A stretch of DNA of 38,903 nucleotides, taken from an uncultured Holdemanella sp. (lineage in GTDB: Bacteria; Bacillota_I; Bacilli_A; Erysipelotrichales; Erysipelotrichaceae). The notes under the pieces are model-generated. The model was not told where the DNA came from. It did not search any database and saw only the letters and a list, made by a program, of their open reading frames with translations. The stretch is taken from the NCBI RefSeq assembly GCF_934772795.1, contig NZ_CAKVMR010000016.1, forward strand, positions 1 through 38,903, given 5' to 3'. Made by a program: the position numbers and the translations under genes. Numbering within the stretch: position 1 is the first letter of the stretch; each line of letters opens with the position of its first letter. Shown here in pieces: positions 23,681 through 32,419 of this stretch.

Positions 23681-24439
23681 TTATTTTCCCAGTAAGAAAT
23701 TGTAGATGCCATCCTCATCCACTCTTCCAATCACAACATCACTCACTTCTTTTAATGCTTCACACGCATTGCCCATCGCAACACCCACATCGGCAAGCTT
23801 CAACATATCAATGTCATTGGTTCCATCCCCAAAACAATACGTTGTCTCAAACGCATGAGCATCCATGATTTTCTTTACAGCCGTTGCCTTATCTACTTGA
23901 TTCGCACGTAATTCAAAACAATCCGGATATTCTATGTATCCCAAATTTTTGATCAACGGTCTTAATTCCTCTTTCGTTTCTCCTTGGCAAAAAAGTAAAA
24001 CATTCAACACATCATCCTTTTCAAAAGGTTTATAAACTGGACTATTTAAATACAACTCAAAATATATATTGTGCGCAAAACTAGAATATGGCGTACCAAA
24101 ATAGTTCCCCTCTCGTGTACTGTAACGATATTCCAAGTTTCGTTCTTTACAAAATTGATCTATACTCCTCATTGTTTCTTTTGGAAGACAATTCATTTCA
24201 AGAATCTCTTTTTGTTGATTCAAAATCAAAGCCCCACCATCACTGATCATGCAATCAAATTGAAAATTTCGCATACAAGAAGGAAGATTCTTTAATTCCG
24301 ATTGACAACGACTCGTAGATAAAGCTACAAAGTGTCCTTGGCTTTGTAGTTCATTTAACATTTTAAAAGTTTTCTCACTCACTTCATGAAACTTGTTATT
24401 GTATAAAGTTCCATCCATATCAAAAAAATAACCATTCAT
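23681..24439 (-). CDS. Cof-type HAD-superfamily phosphatase
   Basis: A cytosolic phosphatase of 252 residues with the HAD signatures in order: DMDGT (Asp7, Asp9) for the nucleophile and acid, a Thr/Ser motif (ALSTSR), Lys in VDKATAVKK, and GDGTNDIDML near the C-terminus. The cap is of the large C2 (Cof) type. These enzymes dephosphorylate sugar phosphates or cofactors such as FMN; the substrate cannot be read here. The start is weakly supported because the nearest GAGG lies 14 bases upstream. It leads into the LacX-like gene. Confidence 0.87.
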   Translation of the reverse strand: MNGYFFDMDGTLYNNKFHEVSEKTFKMLNELQSQGHFVALSTSRCQSELKNLPSCMRNFQFDCMISDGGALILNQQKEILEMNCLPKETMRSIDQFCKERNLEYRYSTREGNYFGTPYSSFAHNIYFELYLNSPVYKPFEKDDVLNVLLFCQGETKEELRPLIKNLGYIEYPDCFELRANQVDKATAVKKIMDAHAFETTYCFGDGTNDIDMLKLADVGVAMGNACEALKEVSDVVIGRVDEDGIYNFLLGK

Positions 24440-24525
24440 ACCTTAATAATAGCCTCTTTCTAATTTTTTTAAAAGAATTTTCGGTTTTAATAATAAATTC
24501 ACATTGACTCTTTATAATAGAAACT

Positions 24526-24622
24526 GTGACTACAACCTCGTTTCTAGTTTAATACATATTTGCGCTTCGCACAATGTAGTCACTAATGCCACAATACGCC
24601 TCCTTAAATGATTGTTGTGGCA
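24526..24622 (-). other. Structured intergenic element with a short reading frame
   Basis: Two perfect inverted repeats lie side by side. TGCCACAA (24587-24594) pairs with TTGTGGCA (24615-24622), and GTGACTACA (24526-24534) pairs with TGTAGTCAC (24575-24583). Inside the second, 24560-24574 folds into a smaller hairpin with GCGAAGCG at its tip on the minus strand. The minus-strand version pairs better because a C-A mismatch becomes a U-G pair. A strong AGGAGG sits in the loop of the first repeat. It could be a leader RNA for the phosphatase gene, a small RNA, or a short mobile repeat. Confidence 0.45.
24530..24592 (-). CDS. Possible 20-residue leader peptide
   Basis: A GTG start at 24592 lies 6 bases after a perfect AGGAGG (24604-24599) and opens a frame that ends in TAG. 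It encodes about 20 residues (MALVTTLCEAQICIKLETRL), lacks a membrane-like stretch and matches no family I know. It lies across the second inverted repeat, so its translation would melt the hairpin. That is how an attenuating leader peptide would act. There is no other evidence that it is translated. Confidence 0.25.
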   Translation of the reverse strand: MALVTTLCEAQICIKLETRL

Positions 24623-24625
24623 AAA

Positions 24626-24651
24626 CAAAAAACCTGGATTTCCAGGTTTTT
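24626..24651. terminator. Bidirectional terminator after the patatin gene
   Basis: AACCTGGA (24631-24638) pairs with TCCAGGTT (24641-24648), flanked by an A-run and a T-run. It ends the ppaC-pepT-malic enzyme-patatin transcript on the minus strand. Confidence 0.85.
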
Positions 24652-25497
24652 CTATTTTATGAATTCTTTAATTTGATCTATACGCTCAAGAGTTTCATCA
24701 TATCCTAATTGAAACCAAGGGCCCAATTTTTCTGGATCTGTTGTATAACGAGTGACACCAAGATCTTTATGAGGACGTAAAATCAATGCCTTACCCTCTT
24801 TTTCAAGTTGTGCAATCTTATCCCACTGTTCCTTATAACGAACATGGCGATTTCTTAAGTCATCCGTAATTTGTTTATCCTTATAGACTAAATTAGATAA
24901 CCACAATTGCCATTTTGGAGCCGGCTTACGAACATAGCCTTCTTCCTTTGTTGAAATGATAATATGTTTATCATTTCCTGCACGAAGACTTTGTTCAATA
25001 CTAATCATATCGACAAGCCCTGCATCCATCCACATTTCACCATTAAATTTATAAGGTTTAGCTAGAAGCAATAATGCGCAACTTGCCTTGATCAATGTTT
25101 CATCTTTATCAATAAAACTCTTATCAAAATATTCTACCTTATGCGTTTTTAAATTATATATGCCCACTTCCATTTGCGTTTCACTATTTTGGAAAGCTTC
25201 TAAATCCAATGGAACTCTAGATTCAATAAAATCATATGTAGCTTCAATACCAAAAATAGAACCTTCTTTAAAGAATGGTCTCCATCCAACAACACCTTTT
25301 TGACAAGGCGCATCAATACCTGTAACCTCTAAACGATCTATTTGTTTTGAGACATAACTCAATAAAATTTCTGTACCAGCACTAATCCCTACACAATAAG
25401 GAAGAACAATGTCATGTTCAAGTAGACATTTTAATACTCCTGCAGAATAAGCAGCTTTAGTACCCCCACCTTCTGCAACAATACCAACTCTACTCAC
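24652..25497 (-). CDS. Patatin-like phospholipase
   Basis: A probable lipid acyl hydrolase of 281 residues. It shows the patatin features in order: the oxyanion-hole glycines in AEGGGTKAAYSAG (8-20), the nucleophile Ser39 in GISAG, and the catalytic Asp158 in MDAGLVD. It lacks a signal peptide, so it is probably cytosolic and may act at the inner membrane face. The start codon is GTG and overlaps the end of the malic enzyme gene by 8 bases, so expression probably depends on translation of that gene. The lipid substrate is unknown. Confidence 0.87.
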   Translation of the reverse strand: MSRVGIVAEGGGTKAAYSAGVLKCLLEHDIVLPYCVGISAGTEILLSYVSKQIDRLEVTGIDAPCQKGVVGWRPFFKEGSIFGIEATYDFIESRVPLDLEAFQNSETQMEVGIYNLKTHKVEYFDKSFIDKDETLIKASCALLLLAKPYKFNGEMWMDAGLVDMISIEQSLRAGNDKHIIISTKEEGYVRKPAPKWQLWLSNLVYKDKQITDDLRNRHVRYKEQWDKIAQLEKEGKALILRPHKDLGVTRYTTDPEKLGPWFQLGYDETLERIDQIKEFIK

Positions 25498-26653
25498 GCA
25501 CTACACCACTTTCTCTTGCCGCATCCGCTACTGCTTGAGCCACAACATCTGCAACTCTTGGGTCTAGAGCGGAAACAATAATATGTTCACTATCCAACAT
25601 ATCTTCTGTAACCATTGAACTGATTGCATAAACAGCCGCCTCTTTCATCGCATCATTGATACAAGTAGCTCCTGCTTTTAATGCTCCTTTAAAGATACCA
25701 GGGAAAGCCAACACATTATTGATCTGGTTAGGATGATCACTACGACCTGTTCCTACAATATAGGCACCCGCTTCTTTTGCGTCTTCCGGCTCAATTTCAG
25801 GTACTGGGTTCGCCATTGGGAATACAATTGCCTTTTCATTCATAGATGCAATCATTTCTTTAGATACGATATGACCTGCACTAACACCAATAAATACATC
25901 TGCGCCAACTAACGCATCCTTTAAAGAACCTGTTTTTCCTTCTTTGTTTAACTTATCAATCAATCCTCTTTGACCACTTGTTAGATCCATATCTGCTGTT
26001 AAGATACCTTGTTTGTCCACTAAAATAACATTACCCAAACCAATCTTTAAAATTAAAGTCGCAATCGCAACACCAGCACTACCAGCACCATTGATTACGA
26101 TGGTTGGATTTTGTTTTTCAGCCAATTTCAAAGCATTTACCAAAGCAGCACAAACTACAATAGCTGTACCATGCTGATCATCATGGAAAACAGGAATATT
26201 CATTTTTTCCTGTAATCTTTTTTCAACTTCAAAACAACGAGGAGCCGCAATATCTTCTAAGTTGATACCACCAAAGCTAGGCTCTAAACTTGAAATAATC
26301 TGAACCAATTCATCTGTATCTTGTGTATTCAAACATAATGGAACGGCATCCACATTTCCTAATGCCTTAAACAATACACACTTACCTTCCATTACCGGCA
26401 TACCTGCTTCAGGACCAATATTTCCTAATCCCAAAACTGCACTACCATCACTAATAACCGCAACAGTATGGGCTCTACCCGTATAGACATAACTGTTCTT
26501 TTTATCTTTTTCGATTTCTAAACAAGGTGCCGCAACACCTGGTGTATAGGCAATTGATAAATCATCTCTATTTTCAATCTTCATTTTTGGAACTGTTTCC
26601 AATTTACCGTTCCATTTTGCATGTAATTTTAAAGCTTCCTTAGCGTAATCCAT
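25490..26653 (-). CDS. NAD(P)-dependent malic enzyme
   Basis: Oxidatively decarboxylates malate to pyruvate and CO2. The 387-residue length fits the short bacterial form without the phosphotransacetylase-like extension. Landmarks are SIAYTPGVAAPCLEIEKD, GLGNIGPEAGMPVMEGK, the metal and substrate site FHDDQHGTAIV, and the dinucleotide-binding GAGSAGVAIA. The Asp-Lys pair after the last (VDKQG) suggests NAD preference, but this is not firm. It starts 9 bases after pepT and overlaps the patatin gene. TAGGAGG precedes the ATG. Confidence 0.92.
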   Translation of the reverse strand: MDYAKEALKLHAKWNGKLETVPKMKIENRDDLSIAYTPGVAAPCLEIEKDKKNSYVYTGRAHTVAVISDGSAVLGLGNIGPEAGMPVMEGKCVLFKALGNVDAVPLCLNTQDTDELVQIISSLEPSFGGINLEDIAAPRCFEVEKRLQEKMNIPVFHDDQHGTAIVVCAALVNALKLAEKQNPTIVINGAGSAGVAIATLILKIGLGNVILVDKQGILTADMDLTSGQRGLIDKLNKEGKTGSLKDALVGADVFIGVSAGHIVSKEMIASMNEKAIVFPMANPVPEIEPEDAKEAGAYIVGTGRSDHPNQINNVLAFPGIFKGALKAGATCINDAMKEAAVYAISSMVTEDMLDSEHIIVSALDPRVADVVAQAVADAARESGVVRE

Positions 26654-26662
26654 GACAACCTC

Positions 26663-27859
26663 CTACTCAACGATTTTTAATACGATTTCAACCATCTTTT
26701 CCATCTTTTGAATACTTGCGAATTCAAAACGACCATGATGATTAAATGAACCCGTACCTAAGTTTGGACAAATGAGTCCTCTTGCCGTCAACATCGCACC
26801 ATCTGTTCCACCACGAATCGGTGTACTAACTGGTGTAACATCACATTGACGCAATGCATATTTTGCCTTATTCACACTACGCATATCACCATGCATATAT
26901 TGACGCATGTTTTCATATTGATCACGAATCGATACATGAACACGATTTCCGTATTTTTCATTCATCTTATCGGCAATAGCTTCCATCTTCTGTTTTTGTG
27001 CAATAAAGCTTTGTTTACTGTGATTACGAAGAATGTAAGTTAATTTTGCATCTTCACAAATTCCTTCCATTCCCACTAAATGATAGAACCCTTGACGTCC
27101 CTGTGTATGTGAAGGTGTTTGTTTTTTTGGAAGACTCGAAGCATATTCCATAGCTAATAAACTTGCGTTGACCATACGATCCTTGGCATCCCCAGGATGA
27201 ATACTTGTACCGTCAAATGTTACAACAGCTTGTGCTGCATTAAATGTTTCATAGTCAACTGAATCAATACGATCTCCATCAATTGTGAACGCATAATCCA
27301 CTGGGAATTTATCTAATTCAAAGTTTTCGACACCACGACCTACCTCTTCATCTGGAGTAAAGGCAACCGCAATAAATCCATGTTCATTTTCAGATTGAAT
27401 CAACTGTTCCATAGCCTCTAAAATAATCGCAATTCCTGCTTTATCATCGGCACCAAGTAAAGTCGTTCCATCTGTAACAATCAAATCATCTCCAATGCAG
27501 TTTGCCAAAGCTGGAAATTCTTCTTTAGACATTGAATACTCTTCATTTAATTGAATTGTATTTCCATCATATTTTGAAATTACACGACACTTTACATTTG
27601 CCCCCGTAATTTCAGTTGCCGTATCCATATGTGCAATAAAACCAATACGATCCATCTTTTTATCTGTATTCGCATTTAAGTATGCATACACAATACCTGT
27701 ATCGGTTAATTCAACAGAATCAAAACCTAATGATTCACATTCTTTTTTTAATTCACGAGCTAAAACCAATTGTTTTTCAGTGCTAGGTGCACTTGTACTT
27801 TCTTCACTTGACTGTGTGTCAAATGATGCATAATGCATTAATCTTTTTTCTACTGCCAT
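26663..27859 (-). CDS. pepT: Peptidase T (tripeptide aminopeptidase)
   Basis: A dizinc M20B peptidase that removes the N-terminal residue of tripeptides in the cytosol. The 398-residue product has the metal-site segments IAHMDTATE, LLGADDKAGIAII and FTPDEEVGRG, the dimerisation domain, and the late GGTDGA. Length and motif order are normal for PepT. It is the second gene of a tight operon, 13 bases after ppaC and 9 before the malic enzyme gene. Together with the CstA-type transporter it suggests peptides matter to this organism's nutrition, although the genes are far apart. Confidence 0.93.
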   Translation of the reverse strand: MAVEKRLMHYASFDTQSSEESTSAPSTEKQLVLARELKKECESLGFDSVELTDTGIVYAYLNANTDKKMDRIGFIAHMDTATEITGANVKCRVISKYDGNTIQLNEEYSMSKEEFPALANCIGDDLIVTDGTTLLGADDKAGIAIILEAMEQLIQSENEHGFIAVAFTPDEEVGRGVENFELDKFPVDYAFTIDGDRIDSVDYETFNAAQAVVTFDGTSIHPGDAKDRMVNASLLAMEYASSLPKKQTPSHTQGRQGFYHLVGMEGICEDAKLTYILRNHSKQSFIAQKQKMEAIADKMNEKYGNRVHVSIRDQYENMRQYMHGDMRSVNKAKYALRQCDVTPVSTPIRGGTDGAMLTARGLICPNLGTGSFNHHGRFEFASIQKMEKMVEIVLKIVE

Positions 27860-27872
27860 ATTAAATCCCCCT

Positions 27873-29471
27873 TTATGCCAGTTCTTGTGCTAAACGAGGC
27901 ACAATCTGTTTTTTACGAGAAACAAATCCTTGATCCTTGAACTCTTCTACAACATCACGAACAAAATGCGATAACTTACCTACATATAAGAAACGTGATC
28001 CACGACCTTCAACATTGGTAATAACCATCAACATCAAGTCATATTCATGTATCTTGTTTTGTTCATCCATGTACTTCAAGAAATCCTCTTTAATTTCATC
28101 CACAATACTTAAATCAAATGTAAAAACCTGACTTACCGCAATGTGATATCCACTCAACATATATTCCTTAACATCATTGTATAGAATATTCTTGAATTCT
28201 TTTCCACGAATCGTAGCCGTGTTTTCGAATAATTCTTTAGCCATCGCATCAAAATCAATATCATACTCACTTGATAAACGATTTGCCAAATTACGATCAA
28301 TTGTCGTACATGTTGGTGAATTAAAATTCATTGTATCACTAATCATGCCATACGCAATCAATTTTGCGATGGTTTCAGGTATTTTAACACCATACTCCGC
28401 ATACATCAATCCAACAATTGTACAAGAACTACCTACAATCATATTTCTAAATACAATTGGGCGATCCGTTTCAATATCACCAATACGATGGTGATCCACG
28501 ATCTCTACAATATCCGCTGTTTCAATATCGCTAATACTTTGTTTCTTTTCATTATGATCTACAAGAATAAACTGTTTCTTTTCAGCCTTCAATAAGTTAT
28601 ATCGAGCAACAGACCCCAAAATTTTATTTTGGAAAACAACAGGATAAGATGAGTGACGCGTCTTCAACATTTCACGTTCCACATCCTCTACATATTCACT
28701 CTTATTAAAGCGAATCACTTTATTAGCCGGAGTCATAATCAATTCAACCGGAATCGAACGATAAATCATTTGAATGATCTTCATAATATTATAAGATGTA
28801 CTGATTAAAGTAACTCCCATCTGCTTTGCCATCTCGATAATATAACTGTTTGGAACAAAGTTTTCTGCCACAACAATAACTGCACAACCCTTTGCCATAC
28901 TCTTGATCATACTATCTTCATGATCATTTAAAACCATGATGGCACCCTTTAGATCTCTATCCATCAAGCGCTTATCCGCTATACGTACAAAGCCACTTCT
29001 TTCAAGATTTCCCTTTAGAATAAAAGAACCCTTTACACTGGCAACTAAATTTTCTAATGGCGTTTCTTTCAACAATTCACTCGTAATATTTAAATCCTGC
29101 ATCTGAACCTTAGAAACATCACCCAAAGTAACCATGCCCTTATATTCATTTTTATCATCTACAACATACAAAGTCTTTACGTGATTTTCTAAGCATAGAT
29201 CCCATGCATGACGAATGGTTTGCCCTTCTTCAATTGTCACCGCATCATCAATTTCAATTTCTTCCAATGTCGAACGCGCAGTCGTTAATAAAGCTGGCAT
29301 ATCTACATGTAATTTATCTAATATAAATTTAGTTTCTGGATTCAAAGTTCCCAAACGAGCAGCCACCGCATTGACTCCCGTCTGTCTTTTTAATTCAGCA
29401 AGAGCTAAAGCAGCACAAATAGAATCTGTATCTGGGTTTTTGTGTCCAATTACATAAATTGGTAAACTCAT
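27873..29471 (-). CDS. ppaC: Family II inorganic pyrophosphatase with CBS and DRTGG domains
   Basis: Hydrolyses pyrophosphate using Mn or Co, pulling biosynthetic reactions forward. The 532-residue protein is the long regulated form. The DHH domain starts with GHKNPDTDS (His10, Asp14, Asp16) and is interrupted by CBS repeat 1 (about 75-125), a DRTGG domain (about 135-240) and CBS repeat 2 (about 245-300). It then resumes with the VDHHRIGD motif and the DHHA2 domain. CBS-containing members are known to be controlled by adenine nucleotides. GAGAGGAG precedes the ATG, and a TATAAT lies near 29510. It leads the pepT-malic enzyme-patatin run. Confidence 0.94.
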   Translation of the reverse strand: MSLPIYVIGHKNPDTDSICAALALAELKRQTGVNAVAARLGTLNPETKFILDKLHVDMPALLTTARSTLEEIEIDDAVTIEEGQTIRHAWDLCLENHVKTLYVVDDKNEYKGMVTLGDVSKVQMQDLNITSELLKETPLENLVASVKGSFILKGNLERSGFVRIADKRLMDRDLKGAIMVLNDHEDSMIKSMAKGCAVIVVAENFVPNSYIIEMAKQMGVTLISTSYNIMKIIQMIYRSIPVELIMTPANKVIRFNKSEYVEDVEREMLKTRHSSYPVVFQNKILGSVARYNLLKAEKKQFILVDHNEKKQSISDIETADIVEIVDHHRIGDIETDRPIVFRNMIVGSSCTIVGLMYAEYGVKIPETIAKLIAYGMISDTMNFNSPTCTTIDRNLANRLSSEYDIDFDAMAKELFENTATIRGKEFKNILYNDVKEYMLSGYHIAVSQVFTFDLSIVDEIKEDFLKYMDEQNKIHEYDLMLMVITNVEGRGSRFLYVGKLSHFVRDVVEEFKDQGFVSRKKQIVPRLAQELA

Positions 29472-29520
29472 CGAATTCTCCTCTCAATTATCTTAATTTT
29501 GTATTCAATATTATATCATG

Positions 29521-29552
29521 AAAAAAAAGAAGATTCATTATCGAATCTTCTT
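29521..29552 (-). terminator. Terminator after the HU gene
   Basis: Perfect stem AAGAAGATTC (29527-29536) with GAATCTTCTT (29543-29552), a 6-base loop and at least six T on the minus strand. Confidence 0.88.
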
Positions 29553-29835
29553 ACTTAACAGCGTCTTTCAAAGCTTTGCTAGCTTTAAATTTAACTGACT
29601 TGCTTGCAGCAATTTCAATTTTTTCTTTAGTAGCTGGATTGATACCTGTACGAGCTGCTCTTTCGCTAATTGAGAATTTACCAAATCCGAATACATCTAC
29701 AGTACCATTATCTTTTAAAGTATCAGCTACTGTATCGAATACGAATTGAACATAAGCTGTTGCGTCTTTTTTTGAACAACCAAATTCTTCAGCCAACTTT
29801 TCAGCTAAATCTTTTTTATTAATAACATTAGACAT
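29551..29835 (-). CDS. hup: DNA-binding protein HU
   Basis: A small histone-like protein that bends and compacts DNA as a dimer. The 94-residue product shows the HU/IHF pattern: an N-terminal helical pair (NKKDLAEKLAEEFG), the FGKFSISERAART segment and the DNA-contacting arm GINPATKEKIEI. Pairwise features favour HU over IHF, which Firmicutes lack. GAGGAGG precedes the ATG. An extended -10 (TGATAAAAT, minus strand 29876-29868) in the 50-base gap after maf suggests its own promoter, as expected for an abundant protein. Confidence 0.95.
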   Translation of the reverse strand: MSNVINKKDLAEKLAEEFGCSKKDATAYVQFVFDTVADTLKDNGTVDVFGFGKFSISERAARTGINPATKEKIEIAASKSVKFKASKALKDAVK

Positions 29836-29885
29836 TTATATGTTCCTCCTCTAATAATTACCACGATATTTTATCATTTCTCTAA

Positions 29886-30434
29886 CTAGAGTGCAACGTC
29901 TTTCATCATCGATTCCACCACATATTTTGGTAAACCAACCACATTGGTATAATCACCTTCAATATGGTCTACAAAATCACATTCCTGTATACCGTAAGAA
30001 CCTGCTTTATCCATACATTTCCCACTATTTACATACGAAATAATATCTTGTTCTGTAAGTTTCTTAAAATACACATCCGTCGTTTCCAGATGTAAAATCG
30101 TTTGATTTTTATAAAGGATACAAACCCCTGTTTTTACTTGATGCCTACGATTGGATAAAGATTTCAATGTTTCAATAGCTTCAGCTTTTGATTTAGGTTT
30201 TCCTAATATTTTATCATCCAAACATACAATCGTATCTGCCGACAAAACAATCGAGTCCAAATAGGATTCTCTTACTTCTTTCGCCTTGGATTCAGCCACC
30301 TTTTTTAAAGCCTCATCCAAGCCTAAACTTAAATCAAATACTTCATCCTTTTTGGCTGGACAAACAATAAAATCGTAGCCCAAATCTTTTAATATCTCTT
30401 TTCTTCGCGGAGACTTTGATGCCAATACAATCAT
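29886..30434 (-). CDS. maf: Maf-family nucleotide pyrophosphatase
   Basis: Hydrolyses non-canonical or modified nucleoside triphosphates (dTTP/UTP type in this group) to monophosphates, as a housekeeping function. The 182-residue product starts at once with the signature LASKSPRRKEIL and has the SADTIVCLDDKILGKP metal and substrate site, and a late GSYGIQE. The length is normal. The start overlaps the previous gene by 4 bases (ATGA). It is the last gene of the run that begins with thrC, a link that looks positional rather than functional. Confidence 0.93.
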   Translation of the reverse strand: MIVLASKSPRRKEILKDLGYDFIVCPAKKDEVFDLSLGLDEALKKVAESKAKEVRESYLDSIVLSADTIVCLDDKILGKPKSKAEAIETLKSLSNRRHQVKTGVCILYKNQTILHLETTDVYFKKLTEQDIISYVNSGKCMDKAGSYGIQECDFVDHIEGDYTNVVGLPKYVVESMMKDVAL

Positions 30435-31120
30435 CTTTCAAAACCTATGGGTGCCTTTTTCACCATATAATAAATAGCCAAAACACTTGTTGGAACCATG
30501 AAACAAACCACTTTGATTACGCAAGCAAGTACTAGCTTATAAAAAATCGTTTCTGGAAGCATACAAATCATAAAATCCGTATTTGGATCTAACAGCCACA
30601 ATTGATTTGTAAAGAAAATCGTGTGAAACCATGTCCAGAAACTCGTAAAATCTGTAAAGATCCAGAATCCAAAGAATACAAGCATTATTATGAATGTAAA
30701 CATGGCCGTTAAAAAACCTTTACTCAAATACGCAAACATCAATTCTTTTTCATTCCAGTAAAAATATAAAATAATCAACACAAGAACTACAAATGAGATT
30801 TTTGCGACCCTTAAAGCATTCTGATACAACACCTTTACATCCACCATATGACTCGTTTCTTTTTCATTAAAAGTTTCTTGCGATACACCATACCATGTGA
30901 TATGTCCCTTGATATCATCACGCTTGTCATCTAAATAATTCAACAATAAGCGAATACTTTGATTCAAATCTTTCTTAGATACACCAATATCATTAGCCAA
31001 ATCCATCTCTTCATATTTAGGAATATAAAAATCTGGATTTAATGCTGTACTCTTGATACTAAACACAACACAAACAATGATAAAGCACCAGCCAAATATA
31101 AAACTTAAAACACGTCTCAT
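30431..31120 (-). CDS. TIGR01906/DUF1461-type integral membrane protein
   Basis: A 229-residue membrane protein with one N-terminal segment (about 5-24), an outside loop of about 85 residues, then three or four hydrophobic segments (about 112-130, 136-158, 196-222). This pattern and the FxFTDFTSFWTWFHTIFF-type loop match the TIGR01906 (DUF1461) family, whose function is unknown. Its start shares one base with the stop of the ACT-domain gene, and its end overlaps maf by 4, so translation is coupled on both sides. Confidence 0.78.
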   Translation of the reverse strand: MRRVLSFIFGWCFIIVCVVFSIKSTALNPDFYIPKYEEMDLANDIGVSKKDLNQSIRLLLNYLDDKRDDIKGHITWYGVSQETFNEKETSHMVDVKVLYQNALRVAKISFVVLVLIILYFYWNEKELMFAYLSKGFLTAMFTFIIMLVFFGFWIFTDFTSFWTWFHTIFFTNQLWLLDPNTDFMICMLPETIFYKLVLACVIKVVCFMVPTSVLAIYYMVKKAPIGFER

Positions 31121-31554
31121 TATTCTACAGCTACCAAATCAGCCTTTTCTACCATTGGCATAGCCTCAATTAAACTGACTAAAGACTGAATACTGATTTC
31201 TAAATCACTAATATCTAAAGTAAGTGCTACGTTGGCAATGCCATTAATAGGAATTGTTTGGTTAATGGCTAAAACGTTAACCTGTTTTACAGAAACTAAA
31301 GATAAAACTTTAGACAACGTTCCCTTTTCATTTCTTAGAATCATTGAAATAATCGCTTTACGATTCGATTGTTCTGCATTAAATGAAAAAACGGCATCCT
31401 TATATTTATAATATGTGCCACGCGAAATACCAACCATTTTAACAGCTTCACTAATTCTTTTTGCCTTACCCGACTGTAATAAAATACGCGCCTGCATAAC
31501 TTGTTCTAAAACATCTGGTAAAATATCGCCACTTACAACGTAATATTTACTCAT
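31120..31554 (-). CDS. thrR: ACT-domain regulator, ThrR/PheB (UPF0735) family
   Basis: Probable transcription regulator of threonine synthesis. The 144-residue protein has an N-terminal helical part with a helix-turn-helix-like stretch (about 33-52, SEAVKMVGISRGTYYKYKD), then an ACT domain (about 68-142) likely to bind an amino acid. This matches the UPF0735 family. Its Bacillus subtilis member, once called PheB, represses hom and thrCB and was renamed ThrR. The gene overlaps thrB by 8 bases, which fits that role. Whether threonine is the ligand here is not shown. Confidence 0.85.
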   Translation of the reverse strand: MSKYYVVSGDILPDVLEQVMQARILLQSGKAKRISEAVKMVGISRGTYYKYKDAVFSFNAEQSNRKAIISMILRNEKGTLSKVLSLVSVKQVNVLAINQTIPINGIANVALTLDISDLEISIQSLVSLIEAMPMVEKADLVAVE

Positions 31555-32419
31555 ATTTTATAAACGCCCCCTCTTTGGCTATAGTTAAAAATCTATAATC
31601 CAATTCACTAAAACTATCTTCTAAAAACCTGGATAAATCAACCAAATAAGATTGTTCTAACGAAACAACCATCATAGTTGATCCACTTCCTGAAATCCAC
31701 ATTGGAAGTTGTTTTGAATCACAATACTTCTTTATCCTATCATATTCCTTAATAAATTGCCTTCGATATGGTTCATGCAATAAATCCCTACAAGAACTTG
31801 CCAAAAGTTCTTCATTCCCCTGTTGTAAAGCCTGGATAAAGACTAATGCATGTGATACTTGTGAAACACAATCTTTAAATGCCATTCCAGTCGGCAAAAC
31901 CTTTCTTGCCTGAGAAGTTTTAACTTCATAACGAGGTACAATGGCCAAACAATGGTAGTTTGCACATGGAACAAGACTCATTTTCACGTCTTCTCTTTCC
32001 ATAAAACAAGCTGTAGCTTGACCAAAAATAGCAGGTGCTACATTATCTGGATGTCCCTCAATGCTTGTGGCAATCTTTAAGATTTCCATCTTGTCCATAC
32101 CCTTTTTAAACCATGCATCACAAGCTAAGATTCCCGCAACAACACACGTTGAACTTGAACCCAAGCCACGGGCAAAAGGCACATCTGTATCTATCGTTAG
32201 TTTAAAAGTCGGATACTCCAAATGTAAATAGTCACAAGCTGTATAAAAGGCTTGCACGACTAAATTGTTTTTTCCTTTAAATTCATCCGGACACCCTTCT
32301 ACAATCAATGTATCACTTTCTTCAAAAGTAAAGTGAGCCCACCAGTCTACAGCCATACCAAGACAATCAAATCCCACACAACAATTTGCACTTGTTGCTG
32401 GGACGTATACACTAATCAT
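31547..32419 (-). CDS. thrB: Homoserine kinase
   Basis: Phosphorylates homoserine with ATP to O-phosphohomoserine. The start at 32419 is chosen because AAAGAGG precedes it and the protein then opens with MISVYVPATSANCCVGFD, the GHMP-kinase N-terminal motif. The ATP-binding loop is ARGLGSSSTCVVAGI, and GSGSTMMVV near residue 250 is the third GHMP motif. The 290 residues are normal for the family. It overlaps thrC by 8 bases and thrR by 8 bases, so thrC-thrB-thrR form a coupled unit. Confidence 0.94.
   Translation of the reverse strand: MISVYVPATSANCCVGFDCLGMAVDWWAHFTFEESDTLIVEGCPDEFKGKNNLVVQAFYTACDYLHLEYPTFKLTIDTDVPFARGLGSSSTCVVAGILACDAWFKKGMDKMEILKIATSIEGHPDNVAPAIFGQATACFMEREDVKMSLVPCANYHCLAIVPRYEVKTSQARKVLPTGMAFKDCVSQVSHALVFIQALQQGNEELLASSCRDLLHEPYRRQFIKEYDRIKKYCDSKQLPMWISGSGSTMMVVSLEQSYLVDLSRFLEDSFSELDYRFLTIAKEGAFIKYE

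Noticed and set aside
24504..24518. TTGACT and TATAAT on the plus strand as a promoter for a small RNA
   Set aside because: The two boxes are only 3 bases apart, far from the required 16-18.
24530..24592. The 20-codon frame as a type I toxin
   Set aside because: The peptide has no hydrophobic membrane-spanning stretch and no antisense RNA promoter is visible; kept only as a possible leader peptide.
32383..32395. TTTGCACTTG as a fourth copy of the amino-sugar box
   Set aside because: It lies inside the thrB coding region, lacks the extended part of the motif and has no TATAAT at the right distance.
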